A DNA stretch of 64,000 bases from NCBI GenBank assembly GCA_033977485.1, contig CM066987.1, positions 86,150,588 through 86,214,587 of the forward strand. Direction: 5' to 3'. Shown one piece after another: positions 53,740 through 64,000 of the stretch. The DNA comes from Hydrangea macrophylla. Its lineage: Eukaryota; Streptophyta; Magnoliopsida; Cornales; Hydrangeaceae. Position 1 is the stretch's first letter, and each line of letters opens with the position of its first letter. The position numbers and the translations under genes are program-made. The notes beneath the pieces were generated by a model. That model had not been told where the DNA came from. It searched no databases and saw only the letters and a list, made by a program, of their open reading frames with translations.

Positions 53740-56700
53740 CTACTGCTTGATTGTATTGTGTAGTCTCCATATATGCCTTGACTTGCTGTTATAAACAGCA
53801 TTCTTAGCCATGGATGATGCCGTATTGCAATCACAATGCACAACTATAGCCGTTGCCGGCTTTGGGCACATCGAAATATCTTTTAGGAAGTTCCGAAGCC
53901 ACTCGGCTTCCTCACTCGCCTTATCTAAGGCTATGAACTTCGGTTCCATTGTCGAACGTGCTATACAATTTTGTTGAGTTAATTTCCAAGAAATCGCAGC
54001 TCCATCTATAGTGATTATATATCCACTTGTGGACTTAGTCTCTTGACTATCTGAAATCTAATTTACATTGGAATATCCTTTTACCACGGGTGGGTATCGT
54101 GTGTAGTGCAACCCATAACTCATGGTAGTTTTAGATACCTTAACACTCTCACAAGAGCATCCTAATGATCTCTACCCGGATTGCTAGTGTATCTAGCAAG
54201 CCTTCCCACCGAGTATGCAATATTCGGACGTGTACAATTCATAATGTACATCAAACTCCCGATTACTTGCGAATATTCAAGTTGAGATATGCTTTCACCT
54301 ATATTCTTCCTCAACTTACAATTGGCATCAAATGGTGTTACAACCGACTTGCCATCCAATTGTCCAAACTTCTTTAATATTTTCTTAACATAATGTGACT
54401 GTGTGAGAATATATCCTTCCGAAGTTTGTCTCACTTGTATGCCAAGAATAACATCGACTTTCCCTATGTCCTTCATGTCAAAGCTTGAGCTTAGCATCTT
54501 CTTGGTTTCACTGATTACTTTCTTATTCATTCATGTAATAAGAAAGTCATCAACATACAAGCATATAATGACATACAAGTCTTCAAACTCCTTGATATAC
54601 ATACACTTATCACATTCATTGATTTTGAAATCATTTGCGATCAAGGTGTGGTCGAATTTCTTATACCATTGCTTTGGAGCTTGCTTCAAACCATAAAGAG
54701 ACTTAACAAGTCGGTACACTTTATGTTCTTGTCCCGTTACAACAAACCCTTCGGGTTGTTCTATCTAGATCTCCTCATCTAGATCTCCATTAAGAAACGT
54801 GGTCTTTACATCCATTTGATGTAACTCTAGGTTATAGACAGCGGCCATAGCGATTACCATTCTAATGGAAATAATCCTGGAAATAATCCTAGTAATCGGA
54901 GAATACGTATCAAAGAAATCTATTCCCTCTTTTTGTCTATAGCCTTTTGTGACTAGTCTAGCTTTGTACTTATCTATGGTACCATTGGCTTTGAGTTTCT
55001 TCTTAAAAAAACCAATTAGTGTACTACCCGGTGGTAAGTCAACCAACTCCCAAGTATGGTTTTGCATAATGGAGTGTACCTCACTATTTACTGCTTCTTG
55101 CCAATAAGGCGCTTTGGGTGTACTTATAGCCTCGTTAAAGGTTTGAGGTTCACCTATGGTTACTAGTGTTATAAAATTCGGTCCAAAAGAAGTGGCTTTC
55201 CTAGCTCTTTTACTCTTTCTTGGAGTAACTTCGATTTCTTCATCGTTCTTAGAACTTCAAGAAATCTCTTGAATACTTCGTTTAGGTGCTAAGAACTTAA
55301 TTTCTTGAATACTTCGTTTAGGTGCTAAATTTTGTCTTCCTTCCCTAAAACGAAATGTGTTTTCGAAGAACTCAACATCTACCGATTCTATGAATGTGTT
55401 GACATGAATGTCTACATTCTTGGATTTAACCACAAGGAATCGATATGCACCACTATTATTAGCATAACCGATAAATACACAATCTACGGTCTTGGGTCCT
55501 AATTTCGTTCGTTTAGGAAGCGGAACTTGTACCTTAGCTAGACACCCCCACACTTTGAGCTTTCTATACGAGGGTACTCGACCTTTCCAAGCTTCATAAG
55601 GAGACTTGCTAGTTTTCTTATGTGGAATTCTATTAAGAATGACATTCGCAGTAAGAATGGCATCCTCCCACAAGTTGTATGGCACACCCGAGCTATTAGC
55701 ATAGCATTTGCCATTTCCTTGAGAGTTCTATTTTTCCTTTCGGCTACACTATTTTGTTGTGGTGAATACGGCGCAGTGGTTTCATGAATAATCCCATTAT
55801 TAACACAATAGTCGGCTAGTGGAGTTGAATCATATTCACCTCCTCTATCCGATCTCACTCGTTTTTATTGTTCTAGAAAATTGATTTCCAATTTCCGCTC
55901 TATATGTGTTAAACTTATCCATTGTTTCATCTTTAGAACTAAGTAAGTAAACATAACAATATCTACTACTATCATCTATAAATGTAACAAAGTATTTCTT
56001 TCAACTTCTTGTTGGAGTTAGTTTTAAATCACATAAGTCGGTATGAATTAAGTCTAGTAACTCACTTATTTTATCTATGGATTTAAATGGCTTTCTACTA
56101 AATTTTGATTCTACACATGTTTCACATTTGTATGACTTGTCAATTTCAAATTTAGGCAATAATCCTAGATTAACTATTTTATGCATGTATTTGAAATTCA
56201 CATGTCCTAATCTAGAATGCCACAAAGAATATAACTCAATAATGTAAGAATAAGCTACAACATTCTCATTAATAATAATTTTAGGAGTACAATTGATCTT
56301 GAAGAGCCCTTCATTGAGGTAACCCTTTCCTACATACATTCCTCCTTTAGTTAACACAAACTTATCGGATTCTAAGACAAGCTTAAATCCTTTCTTACTA
56401 AGCATAGGACCCAAAACTAAATTCTTACGAATTTCGGGAACATGCAATACATCCAAAAGAGTCATTTCCTTTCCGGAAGTGAACTTTATAACCTCATTGC
56501 CTTTGCCTTCAATGGTCACAGCTTTGGCATTTCCCATATAAAGCCTTTTACTACCATCCGAATTTGTGTACGTAGAAAACATGATTCGATCCCCACAAAT
56601 GTGCTTGGTAGCCCGGGTATTCATCCACCAACTTTTTGAGTCGGTTACAACACAAGACTCCATGATTACCGCCGCAAGATCATCGATATCCATCATGTTA

Positions 56701-57554
56701 GCTTGGTTAGGATTTTTGTTCCCATTAGGTCCTTTCTTATGACGACAGTCGCTAGCACGATGTCTGGGTATTCCACATACCTAACAATTCCCTTTTATCT
56801 TCTTTGGATCTCGGTCCTTAGACCCATTGTATATAGACTTCCTTTTTCCTCCCTTATTCTTAGACTTAGAAGTGGGTTTTGAGGACTCACCTTCAACGAG
56901 ATTAGCCTTTAGTTCTGAAGTACCTTGATGTCCCTTCTTGTCTCCCTTGCGATTATCTTCCTCGATTCTCAAACGGACCACTAAAACCTCCATCGAAAGT
57001 TCCTTATGTTTGTGCTTGAGATAGCTTTTGAATTCTTTCCATTAAGGCGACAATTTCTCTATTATAGATGCCACTTAAAATGGTTCACTAATGGCCATCC
57101 CCTCCAAGATGATTTGGTTGATGATCACTTGAATCTCCTTCAATTGTTTGACCACCAAAATTGAGTCAACCATTTTGAAGTCTAAAAATCTACCCACAAT
57201 GAACTTCTTTGTACCGGCATCCTCGGTCTGGTACTTTTGCTCCAAGGATTCCCATAACTCTTTGGTGGTAGTAATAGTCGAATACACGTTATAGAAAACA
57301 TCTTCCAGCCCATTTAGAATGTAATTACGACATAAAAAATTAGAATGGTTCCATGTTTCTGATGCGGCTTCTTGCTCTTTTGAAGGAATTTCCTTAGGAA
57401 CCACCGGCTTCTCTTGTCGTAGGATGTGTGCAAGATTGAGCATTGTGAGATAGAACATCATCTTCATTTGCCATTTTTTGAAGTCTTCTCCCTTGAACTT
57501 TTTGGGCTTCTCGGCATGTGTGTTCTTGATAACGGTTGTTGTTTTAATGGCCAT
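53740..57554 (-). pseudogene. Ty1/copia gag-pol, multiple lesions
   Basis: Domains in copia order. Gag (57554-57075; KPKKFKGEDFKKWQMKM, KYQTEDAGTKKF); zinc knuckle near 56790 whose second residue is a stop (TAG, 56781-56783); protease with WWMNTRATKHIC where D-S/T-G is expected; integrase HHCC (WHSRLGH...CETC) and core (IHTDL, RSDRGGEY, QQNSVAERKNRT); RT with an intact CLYVDD near 54555; RNase H ([23 protein letters not shown]). The main frame is kept from gag to RT with stops; part of integrase and RNase H are shifted. The gag sequence resembles Tork-like elements. Translation starting at MAIK (57554) is preferred, since a longer frame would begin inside the LTR. Confidence 0.92.
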
Positions 57555-57585
57555 ACTTCCAACAAATATAAATTCGTTTCTTGAT

Positions 57586-58300
57586 TGTTGGAAAGTATGT
57601 ATATGAAACAAAAGAAAATAGTAACTTAATCGAGCACGCAAAGCGTTGTCCAAAAAATGAATTTACATCCCACACTTAGTTGTTTGTGGACTAAGCCATA
57701 TCATTCTTGAGGATACTACGTTCTAGTATAATAGAGACAACAAACTCTATTATACTCTGCAGAATATATGTATATAAATTGCTCTCAATTGACTCTAGAA
57801 TAGATGAAGAAGAGAAGATTCAAAAATCTGTGGAAAGTAAACTTTTTTTTTTCTATCTATCTATATGGTGTATATATATATAGAGGTGTCTATTGGGTAA
57901 GAGATGTCTCTATACACAAATGGTTGTGTCCCAACACCTATATCCTAAGTATATATCTGTATGTTCACGTTTAGAAGCCATTACACTAATTGAAATTTAA
58001 ACAAATTCAAAATTACAACATGAAAAGTTGTAACTCTTCCCAAATAGGGTCTGGTCGACCGGTCGAACGGGGTTGGTCGACCTGTCGAATGCCCCTCTAT
58101 ATGAACTTATTTAAAACCTTCACATAGCCATTGACCTGGTCGACCGGTCGAAGGGACTCGGTCGACCGGTTTAAAACCCCTTTGCTAGAATCTTGAAACA
58201 TAATGTTCCAAGCCTTTCCCTGAGCATTGAGCCAGTCGATAGTGATCATTATGATCCCCTTGAGCTTACAAAAGTTCACATTCACACCCCGAATCTAACA
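57586..58300 (-). repeat. 5' LTR of copia element
   Basis: Starts at 58300 on the minus strand with TGTTAGATTCGGGG and ends at 57586. Shares the TATA region and the palindrome array with the 3' LTR. Confidence 0.92.
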
Positions 58301-59446
58301 TATTATGCTCCATTTTGTATGGAAATAATTTATTTTTCCATGGCGCATGCACAATTTTGTATGTACTTTAGATAATGATAGGCTATTAGATGGGCTTGTT
58401 CATGGATTGCCTACATCGAGAAGAAGCTGGGTCTGCTTGGAAAGACAAAACCCCGGCCAGCATTCCGAGTTCTACCCTCGCTAGCAAAAAGATCACTGCC
58501 CAACAACCACTCGATAGTACCTCCAAAAAAGGTGAAAGAATGGTAGAGATAAATATGAAAATATTATACAGTGAGAGTTTTTTTATTCTAAACGTGAAGG
58601 AGCATGAAGTTCCACCAACCTCCAACTTAAAAGCAAAATCAAGAAAGAGTTGCTTTTTTGAGAAAGCAAAAACTTTTTTAGAATACATCTTGTAAATAAG
58701 TGGAGAATGAGGAAGATAATATAATCATAATTGGCGAGAATGCATTTTACAAATCTCATTCCAAACTGACCATTACTCTAGCCAGATCGTTTTTATAATA
58801 AAAGTTGTTGTTCAAAGGCAATAATAGTAAGATGAAAAACAAAGGAAAAATACAATTAAGGAAATTAGTTCCCATCTTGTTTTTGTGTTTTGTTTTATTT
58901 TTTTTATTTTTTACTTTCCCTTGACTATTTCTTTAATTTATTGGCAAACCAAGCAAACCCTAAATGCACATTAACCTTAAAAATGAGAAAAAAAATGAGT
59001 TAGAAGTATTCCTTAAGGGTTTGTTTGGGAATGGTTGAAATAAGATCCAATTCAGTCCAAGTCTCACTTTCTATATAATTTCTGAGAGAATGAAGGTTGT
59101 GTGATTTGATGAAGAAGCAATTTTAAGAAAGCAATTAAGCTGGGCATGAACTTATATGCAGAGCAATGGACACTTACTAAATACTTGAGTTTACGGAACT
59201 GGTCCACTTTGAAAAAAAACTGGTCCTTTACTTTCCCAAACAGACTCTAAAGGGAAAATCGACTCTGAGGTAAAGACCCACAAGTAGTGGCTTTGGACAC
59301 CCAATCCAACTATTAGTCTATTTGTATATTTGTGTCTATAGTTCACAAAGTAATATTGTGTGTCTTATATTGATCTTGTGATTTGATTTCAAAATGATTT
59401 ATTAGTTGTTCCACATGCTGTGTTAGTGATCACTGTTACCACAAAC
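58301..59446. other. Intergenic region with a possible MITE
   Basis: A 101-codon ORF (58390-58695) is open but has no recognisable domain. 59014-59252 has ends AGGGTTTGTTTGGGAA and, reversed, AGAGTCTGTTTGGGAA, as in small hAT-like MITEs. Confidence 0.45.
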
Positions 59447-61731
59447 TATTACGCCCCAAATCTCAGAGCCGAGGATTAGGGTGAAATAAATAAGCCAACA
59501 GTCTCTTTAACACATGTTTAAAACAAGATCATTTGAACACTGTAGATCCAGTTGACTAATCGGGCATTGGTCATCTGGTTTCTAGGATAATGTAACACCC
59601 CATCTCGCCTCGGGTCATTAGGACACATGTGACAAAGTCCACACATCTAAACATACACTAATCACCAAGACAAACATGTTTTAGACTCCATAAATGAACT
59701 TTATTGACACAAATTATCCCCAAGGGAAATATTGTCATTAATAAAGTATGGCCAAGTTTTATACCAAAAGATAGATTTTCGAGTCCCGGATCTAATGCAA
59801 AAAATGGCGTGTGAATCCAAGTTTCCTAGAAAGAGTTATGCTTGTTTCCGTTAAAGCCAGCAGTTGCCAGAAATAGGGGCAGATCAATCCAACCTTTAGG
59901 GCCAGATCGATCCTAACTTGCATTTTACAAGAAGAATGTCCCCGAGAACGGGTGGATCGATCCACCCTTTAAGGCCGGATCTATCCAGCTTCCCCAGAAC
60001 CGTTTCCAGTTGCTAAAAACTTCATATTTGCAAATCCAAAACTTAACCAAACTCTGTAGAAACATCAAAGATCAATACCAGAATATTTCCAAATACTTTT
60101 TAAACATTTATACAATATATCCAAGGGTGATAATACCATTTAAACATTCAAATTCCACTAATAAGGCATGAATTTGCATCAAAACAATATTTTTTTCCCA
60201 AAATAGTCATACACATTCTAACATAAGGGAAGACAACCTATTTTCTTTAGCAAGACCACACCAAGTTGCCCAAGTCATTCCAAACCTTCATAACTTGTGA
60301 GGCGCACACACATACCCATATCACAAGACATATGGACAATATCAAAATAACTTGTCATATTGTAAAAACTCTTCCAAAAACACAAGTTGATTCTAATATG
60401 CTCAAAACATAAGTTTTCTTTTTACAATACTTGGAATGCAGTGGTTACAGCTAAACCAAATATCTACACATTTGAACATCTCTGCATAATCGTAACTCCC
60501 AAGCCCAATCCCGACGTGCCAGTCATTTTCTTTCTTCCTCCCGCTTCGTACCTGCTGTTGGTTTTTCAATAACCAACACATAAACATATATCTTCGTTTA
60601 AGCTTTCGCTTAGTGACGGAACTAATCATGCTATTGGAATGTTCAATATGCAAATGCAGCAATCATTATGAACAACAACAAATTGATCTCTGAGAAGCCA
60701 AGTAACTCAAGCCACCACACTCAAGTCCTTCTCACCCCAGAAATTCTCACTCTTTTGCCACGTATAGCGTGTCATACTCTCTTGTGATCCTGAAGGCATC
60801 ACAGTTTCATTATTGTGGTCATCACCACACCCCGCTCATTGAGGGCTTACTATCCCTTACATATGGGACCTATAAATGGAGACCACTACTTGACTTCCCT
60901 TCGACCCACAAAAGCATATAAACAACCAATCACGTAAACATGGAAATCTTTTATATAATTGATCTGTAAACTTCACTTTAATCATATGCTTGGTATAATA
61001 ATCATGAATTAAGCATTCTAAAGAATCAATTATCACATAAACCCATATAAACACCCAATTTTGAGATTAGAACACTCACCTTCTCGAATTTCACGCAATT
61101 AAGCCTAGAATCGCTCAATTCTTTCTCAAATTTAGCTCAATTTCTAACCGGTGATAATCCTACATAATTTTGATACATCAAATATCATCTATCAAGAATG
61201 GCTGTCGTAAAAACATTACCGAAAATGGAAATAAAGAATGTGCATGTTACCTCCACAAGTCCGAAAATGGTCTCCGAATCACAAATCTGATGTCGAACGG
61301 CGAAGGAATGGCAAGAAATCGTCGTGTGGAATTTGTTGGGATTCTTGGTTCTCTCTAAATTCTATAATTTCTGCTGTAAATTGTAAGAGTCAGACAAATA
61401 TGCACACATTCATAAGTGTTGGCACCATTTTCCACTATTTTCATTTACCTCCCTTAAGTTCTTTAACTTTATTATGAAACCTCCATGTTAATTACTTTAA
61501 CTACCCACCTTTTCTAAATGGATTTAATCTATGTCCCGCGTGGGTCCCAAATGTTGTCCCACATAAATTATGAGGTTGGTATTAAACCTACCAATTAAAG
61601 ACTGTATTCAAATACACCCTCACGTAGGTACCCACATTGGTCCCCTTACCCTACCATAAGACATAACAATATCTTTAAGCATTTAAGCAAGTACTCATAT
61701 AAACATATAATAACATCAAAATGCAAACATG
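59447..61731 (-). repeat. Chromovirus LTR-like region, limits unresolved
   Basis: Lies downstream of a minus-strand chromovirus integrase end, where its 3' LTR should be. On the minus strand GGGGTGTTACA (ending at 59591) and TTTGGGGCGTAAT (ending at 59447) both look like chromovirus LTR ends, so one LTR may sit in another. No second copy is in the window. No gene is seen inside. Confidence 0.5.
59875..59995. repeat. GGATCGATCC palindrome cluster
   Basis: Four related units: AGATCAATCC, AGATCGATCC, GGGTGGATCGATCCACCC (a perfect 18-bp palindrome, 59950-59967) and GGATCTATCC, each beside a CCTTTA-GGCC spacer. Confidence 0.8.
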
Positions 61732-62120
61732 TCATGGGACCATGACTAATGGAATAGTCTTTATTCTTAACACTTGATCCTTTCTGTTTAGAATCCATAC
61801 TGGATGCTCAATACATGTCATATCTTCTCGGACTTCCAACGATTCCGGTTCAAGGATATGACTCGAATCTGACACATAACGCCTGAGCATAGACACGTAG
61901 AATACATTATAAACATGTGCTAACTCCCATAGAAAATCCAATCTGTAAGCTACCGGTCCCACCTTACTTAGAATATAAAAAGGTCCAACATACCTTGGAC
62001 TTAACTTACCGTTGTTACCAAACCATGTAATGCCCTTTGAAGGTGAAACCTTCAAGTACACGTAATCAATAAATTCAAACTCCAACGATCTTCTGCTCGT
62101 ATCAACATAACTTTTGTAGC
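61732..62120 (-). pseudogene. Ty3/gypsy chromovirus integrase C-terminus
   Basis: Reads RSLEFEFIDYVYLKVSPSKG, GKLSPRYVGPFYILSKVGPVAYRLDF, VYNVFYVSMLRRYVSDSSHIL and EHPVWILNRKDQVLRIKTIPLV: the end of integrase with the GPF/Y module, then the first part of a chromodomain, which stops early. The rest of pol is absent: upstream sequence switches at about 62125 to the inner edge of a Tat LTR. Confidence 0.88.
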
Positions 62121-62129
62121 GACTTTGTG

Positions 62130-64000
62130 TGGACACGCGGAATCGCTCATCCACTCTTTTTGGTTTTGGTTTTGAGATTGTTTTTGAAAAAAGGAAAGGA
62201 AAAGGTCTGTTGAAAATAGATACAGAGTCGCCACTTGGTCTTTAAGGAACCAAGAAACCTAATTTTGACTCACCCATATGGATAAAGGGCACTGACCCTA
62301 CATAACCAAAGAACTTGGCTCGGGGTTTTGGTACGAGAGAGGAAGGAGCCTTTGTCGCGACTAAAACACCCTCAACTCGCCCCGTCTTTTGACGGTCCTC
62401 AATTAGCATCCAAATAATCATTTTTCATAACCAAAGAACTTGGCTCGGGGTTTTGGTACGAGAGTGGAAGGAGCCTTTGTCGCGACTAAAACACCCTCAA
62501 CTCACCCTGTCTTTTGACGGGCCTCAATTAGCATCCAAATAATCATCTTATACTATGTATGGTTCGACAATTAGTACTATGATATCATATTACATCACAC
62601 AAGAATTTTGAAATGGAAGATCAAAAGATATGATAGCATTCATAAGATCTAAGCCAAATATCACACAATGCAAAAGTGAAAGACTTCACAAACAAACCTA
62701 GGAAAAATCGTCTAATCATATATCAAGTAATTAAGTTTCCCTAATCTAAAGGGGACATGAATTGTTCTTGAAACAAATAAACGAAGAAATCAAAATATGC
62801 TTAGCAAGCTAGAATGATGCATGTTAATCTTTGAGAAAAGAAGATCTCTCAATCCCCAGGACGGATGAGAAAGGAGGATTAGATTGAGGGGAAGCATGAA
62901 TGTGTGATCATGATCATTCCTTATAATCTTCTTAGATTGGGATACACAAAAGCCCCAAATCTTTGCATAGATGCAATATATGTATATAGAATGTGCCAAG
63001 GTTGTAGTGTGTTTTGTGTACATGGACTTTCTAAAGTGACTTAGAAGTCTAAAATATGCATGAATGCATGAAGGAAAATCATCATAGAATATGTACAAAT
63101 ATGGTATGGACCACTTCCTAAGACATGAACAAATTTGGAGTACATGTAAGAACCAAATCAAAAGATGAAAGTAAAAGTAGGCTTGCTGTGAATAGTGGAA
63201 AGAACAATAACATGATCTTTTGGAAATTGAAAAGAGGGGTTAGGAATGTTTTCAATGCATGATTTTTTATGGCGATCTTCCTTATTGTGTCTAGAAGACA
63301 ACCCAAAAAGCCAATCTTTAATAACTACCACAGATTGAGAGAAATCATATAAACAATAGAGGTTATTCAGAAACAGAGTCTGTACTGTCGACTGAAATGT
63401 TAGAAACTCTTAGAAAATCAAAACAAAAGATCTAGAGGCTCATATTGTACAGAAAGTTCCCTGAGACATTGAAGTTCAAAGGAAAAATAATTTGGGGCCA
63501 CTCGTTTTGGAAATGTTTTCTGTAAAACAAGTTGAAAGTCAACCTAACTGCTGTGACAGCAGAGGCAGAATGTTTAGAAGGAATGTTTGGACTAAAATGG
63601 ACCCCTATCAAGTGCTTCCAAGTCAATCCAAAAATCATGGGTGTTCTATAATGAGTTAGAAAGACTTTCCAAATGGTCTTGTATTCATATATTGAGTATT
63701 GAACTCAAAATAATTCTTTAAAGTTAAATGACTCACTGTTTTGAAGGTTTTGAGAAAACAAGGTTTATTTCTTGAAATCAAAATGAGGGGTTTAAGAGGG
63801 GGTTTTGAAATGGGTGTTTTGAAAACATATTTTCAATACTTAATGAAGATTATAACCACTTAAAATGTCAACATTTGACTCACATCATGAACCTCCAAGA
63901 TTATTGGAAAGCATTATTTCCATTTTAAAGACAATTTCATGAATACATAGGAATGTAATGAAGTTGAAATCATCATCTATCAAATATGTTTTTGAGGTCA
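62130..64000 (-). repeat. Tat/Ogre LTR, inner 1.9 kb, continues past window
   Basis: On the minus strand ends GTGTCCA at 62130 and is collinear with 18300-20116 reversed, including the RNA-like U5 block and TCTGTTTCTGAGTGACC region. A 125-bp piece of U5 is tandemly duplicated (62301-62425, 62426-62549). The usual primer site is not there; chromovirus integrase follows at once. Confidence 0.85.

Larger units (their letters stand above)
52309..58300 (-). mobile_element. Ty1/copia retrotransposon, 5,992 bp, decayed
   Basis: LTRs at 57586-58300 (5', 715 bp) and 52309-53047 (3', 739 bp), tips TGTTAGATTC...TTTCCAACA on the minus strand. Flanks CATTA (52304-52308) and TATTA (58301-58305) look like a 5-bp target duplication with one change. 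Sampled LTR stretches differ at about 8-10%, so it is old. A CGGGGGAT polypurine tract precedes the 3' LTR. Between the 5' LTR and gag there are only about 31 bases and no usual primer site. Confidence 0.93.

Noticed and set aside
58390..58695. 101-codon ORF between copia element and chromovirus remnant
   Set aside because: Open frame only; no motif, no splice or promoter evidence. Kept as part of the intergenic description.
59591..59620. TGTAACACCCC as the start of a plus-strand LTR
   Set aside because: The adjoining integrase is on the minus strand, where the same bases read as an LTR end; orientation left unresolved rather than claimed.

Overview
This is nuclear DNA of a flowering plant, probably a eudicot. 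The evidence is plant-type LTR retrotransposons (Tat/Ogre, chromovirus, Ty1/copia and a gag-only TR-GAG element), a plant hAT transposon, Stowaway and Tourist MITEs, a tRNA-derived SINE, and one intron-rich plant gene. No bacterial operons, rRNA or tRNA genes, or CRISPR arrays are present.

Layout. 1-7370: a young gag-only element (TR-GAG type) whose 5' LTR is cut by the window start; its two LTRs differ at 8 of 1,774 aligned bases. 7371-28921: a rearranged cluster of Tat/Ogre-lineage elements. It holds an inverted LTR and 3'-UTR piece, a plus-strand element with 3.3-kb LTRs and no gag-pol (its 5' LTR is split by a clean 1.64-kb solo LTR), and a minus-strand element with LTR, leader and a decayed gag-pol that stops inside RT. 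28922-39680: the only host gene, a seven-exon minus-strand neprosin-family peptidase of 390 codons that reads intact, with MITEs and a copia solo LTR in its introns and a broken neprosin exon downstream. 39681-44147: a non-autonomous LTR element carrying an acidic, coiled-coil ORF I do not recognise. 44148-46947: intergenic, with a SINE and a Stowaway MITE. 46948-50845: a complete but frameshifted hAT element with perfect 8-bp target duplication. 50854-52308: intergenic. 52309-58300: a decayed Ty1/copia element on the minus strand. 58301-59446: intergenic. 59447-64000: a chromovirus integrase end joined directly to another Tat LTR.

The most unusual signal is that four LTR families here (TR-GAG, Tat/Ogre, copia, and probably the chromovirus) each carry a family-specific cluster of short near-perfect palindromes (CAATCGATTG, AGTGCCGCGGCGGCACT, GGTCGACCGGTCGA, GGGTGGATCGATCCACCC). 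In the three families where a TATA box can be placed, a cluster lies upstream of it. A fifth palindrome array (GTGAGAAATTTCTCAC) lies in intron 2 of the host gene. In the Tat cluster the GC-rich hairpin sits at inversion junctions. Several LTRs are followed by only a stub of primer-binding site.

Limits: all identities come from reading motifs by eye; lineage names and ages are approximate.
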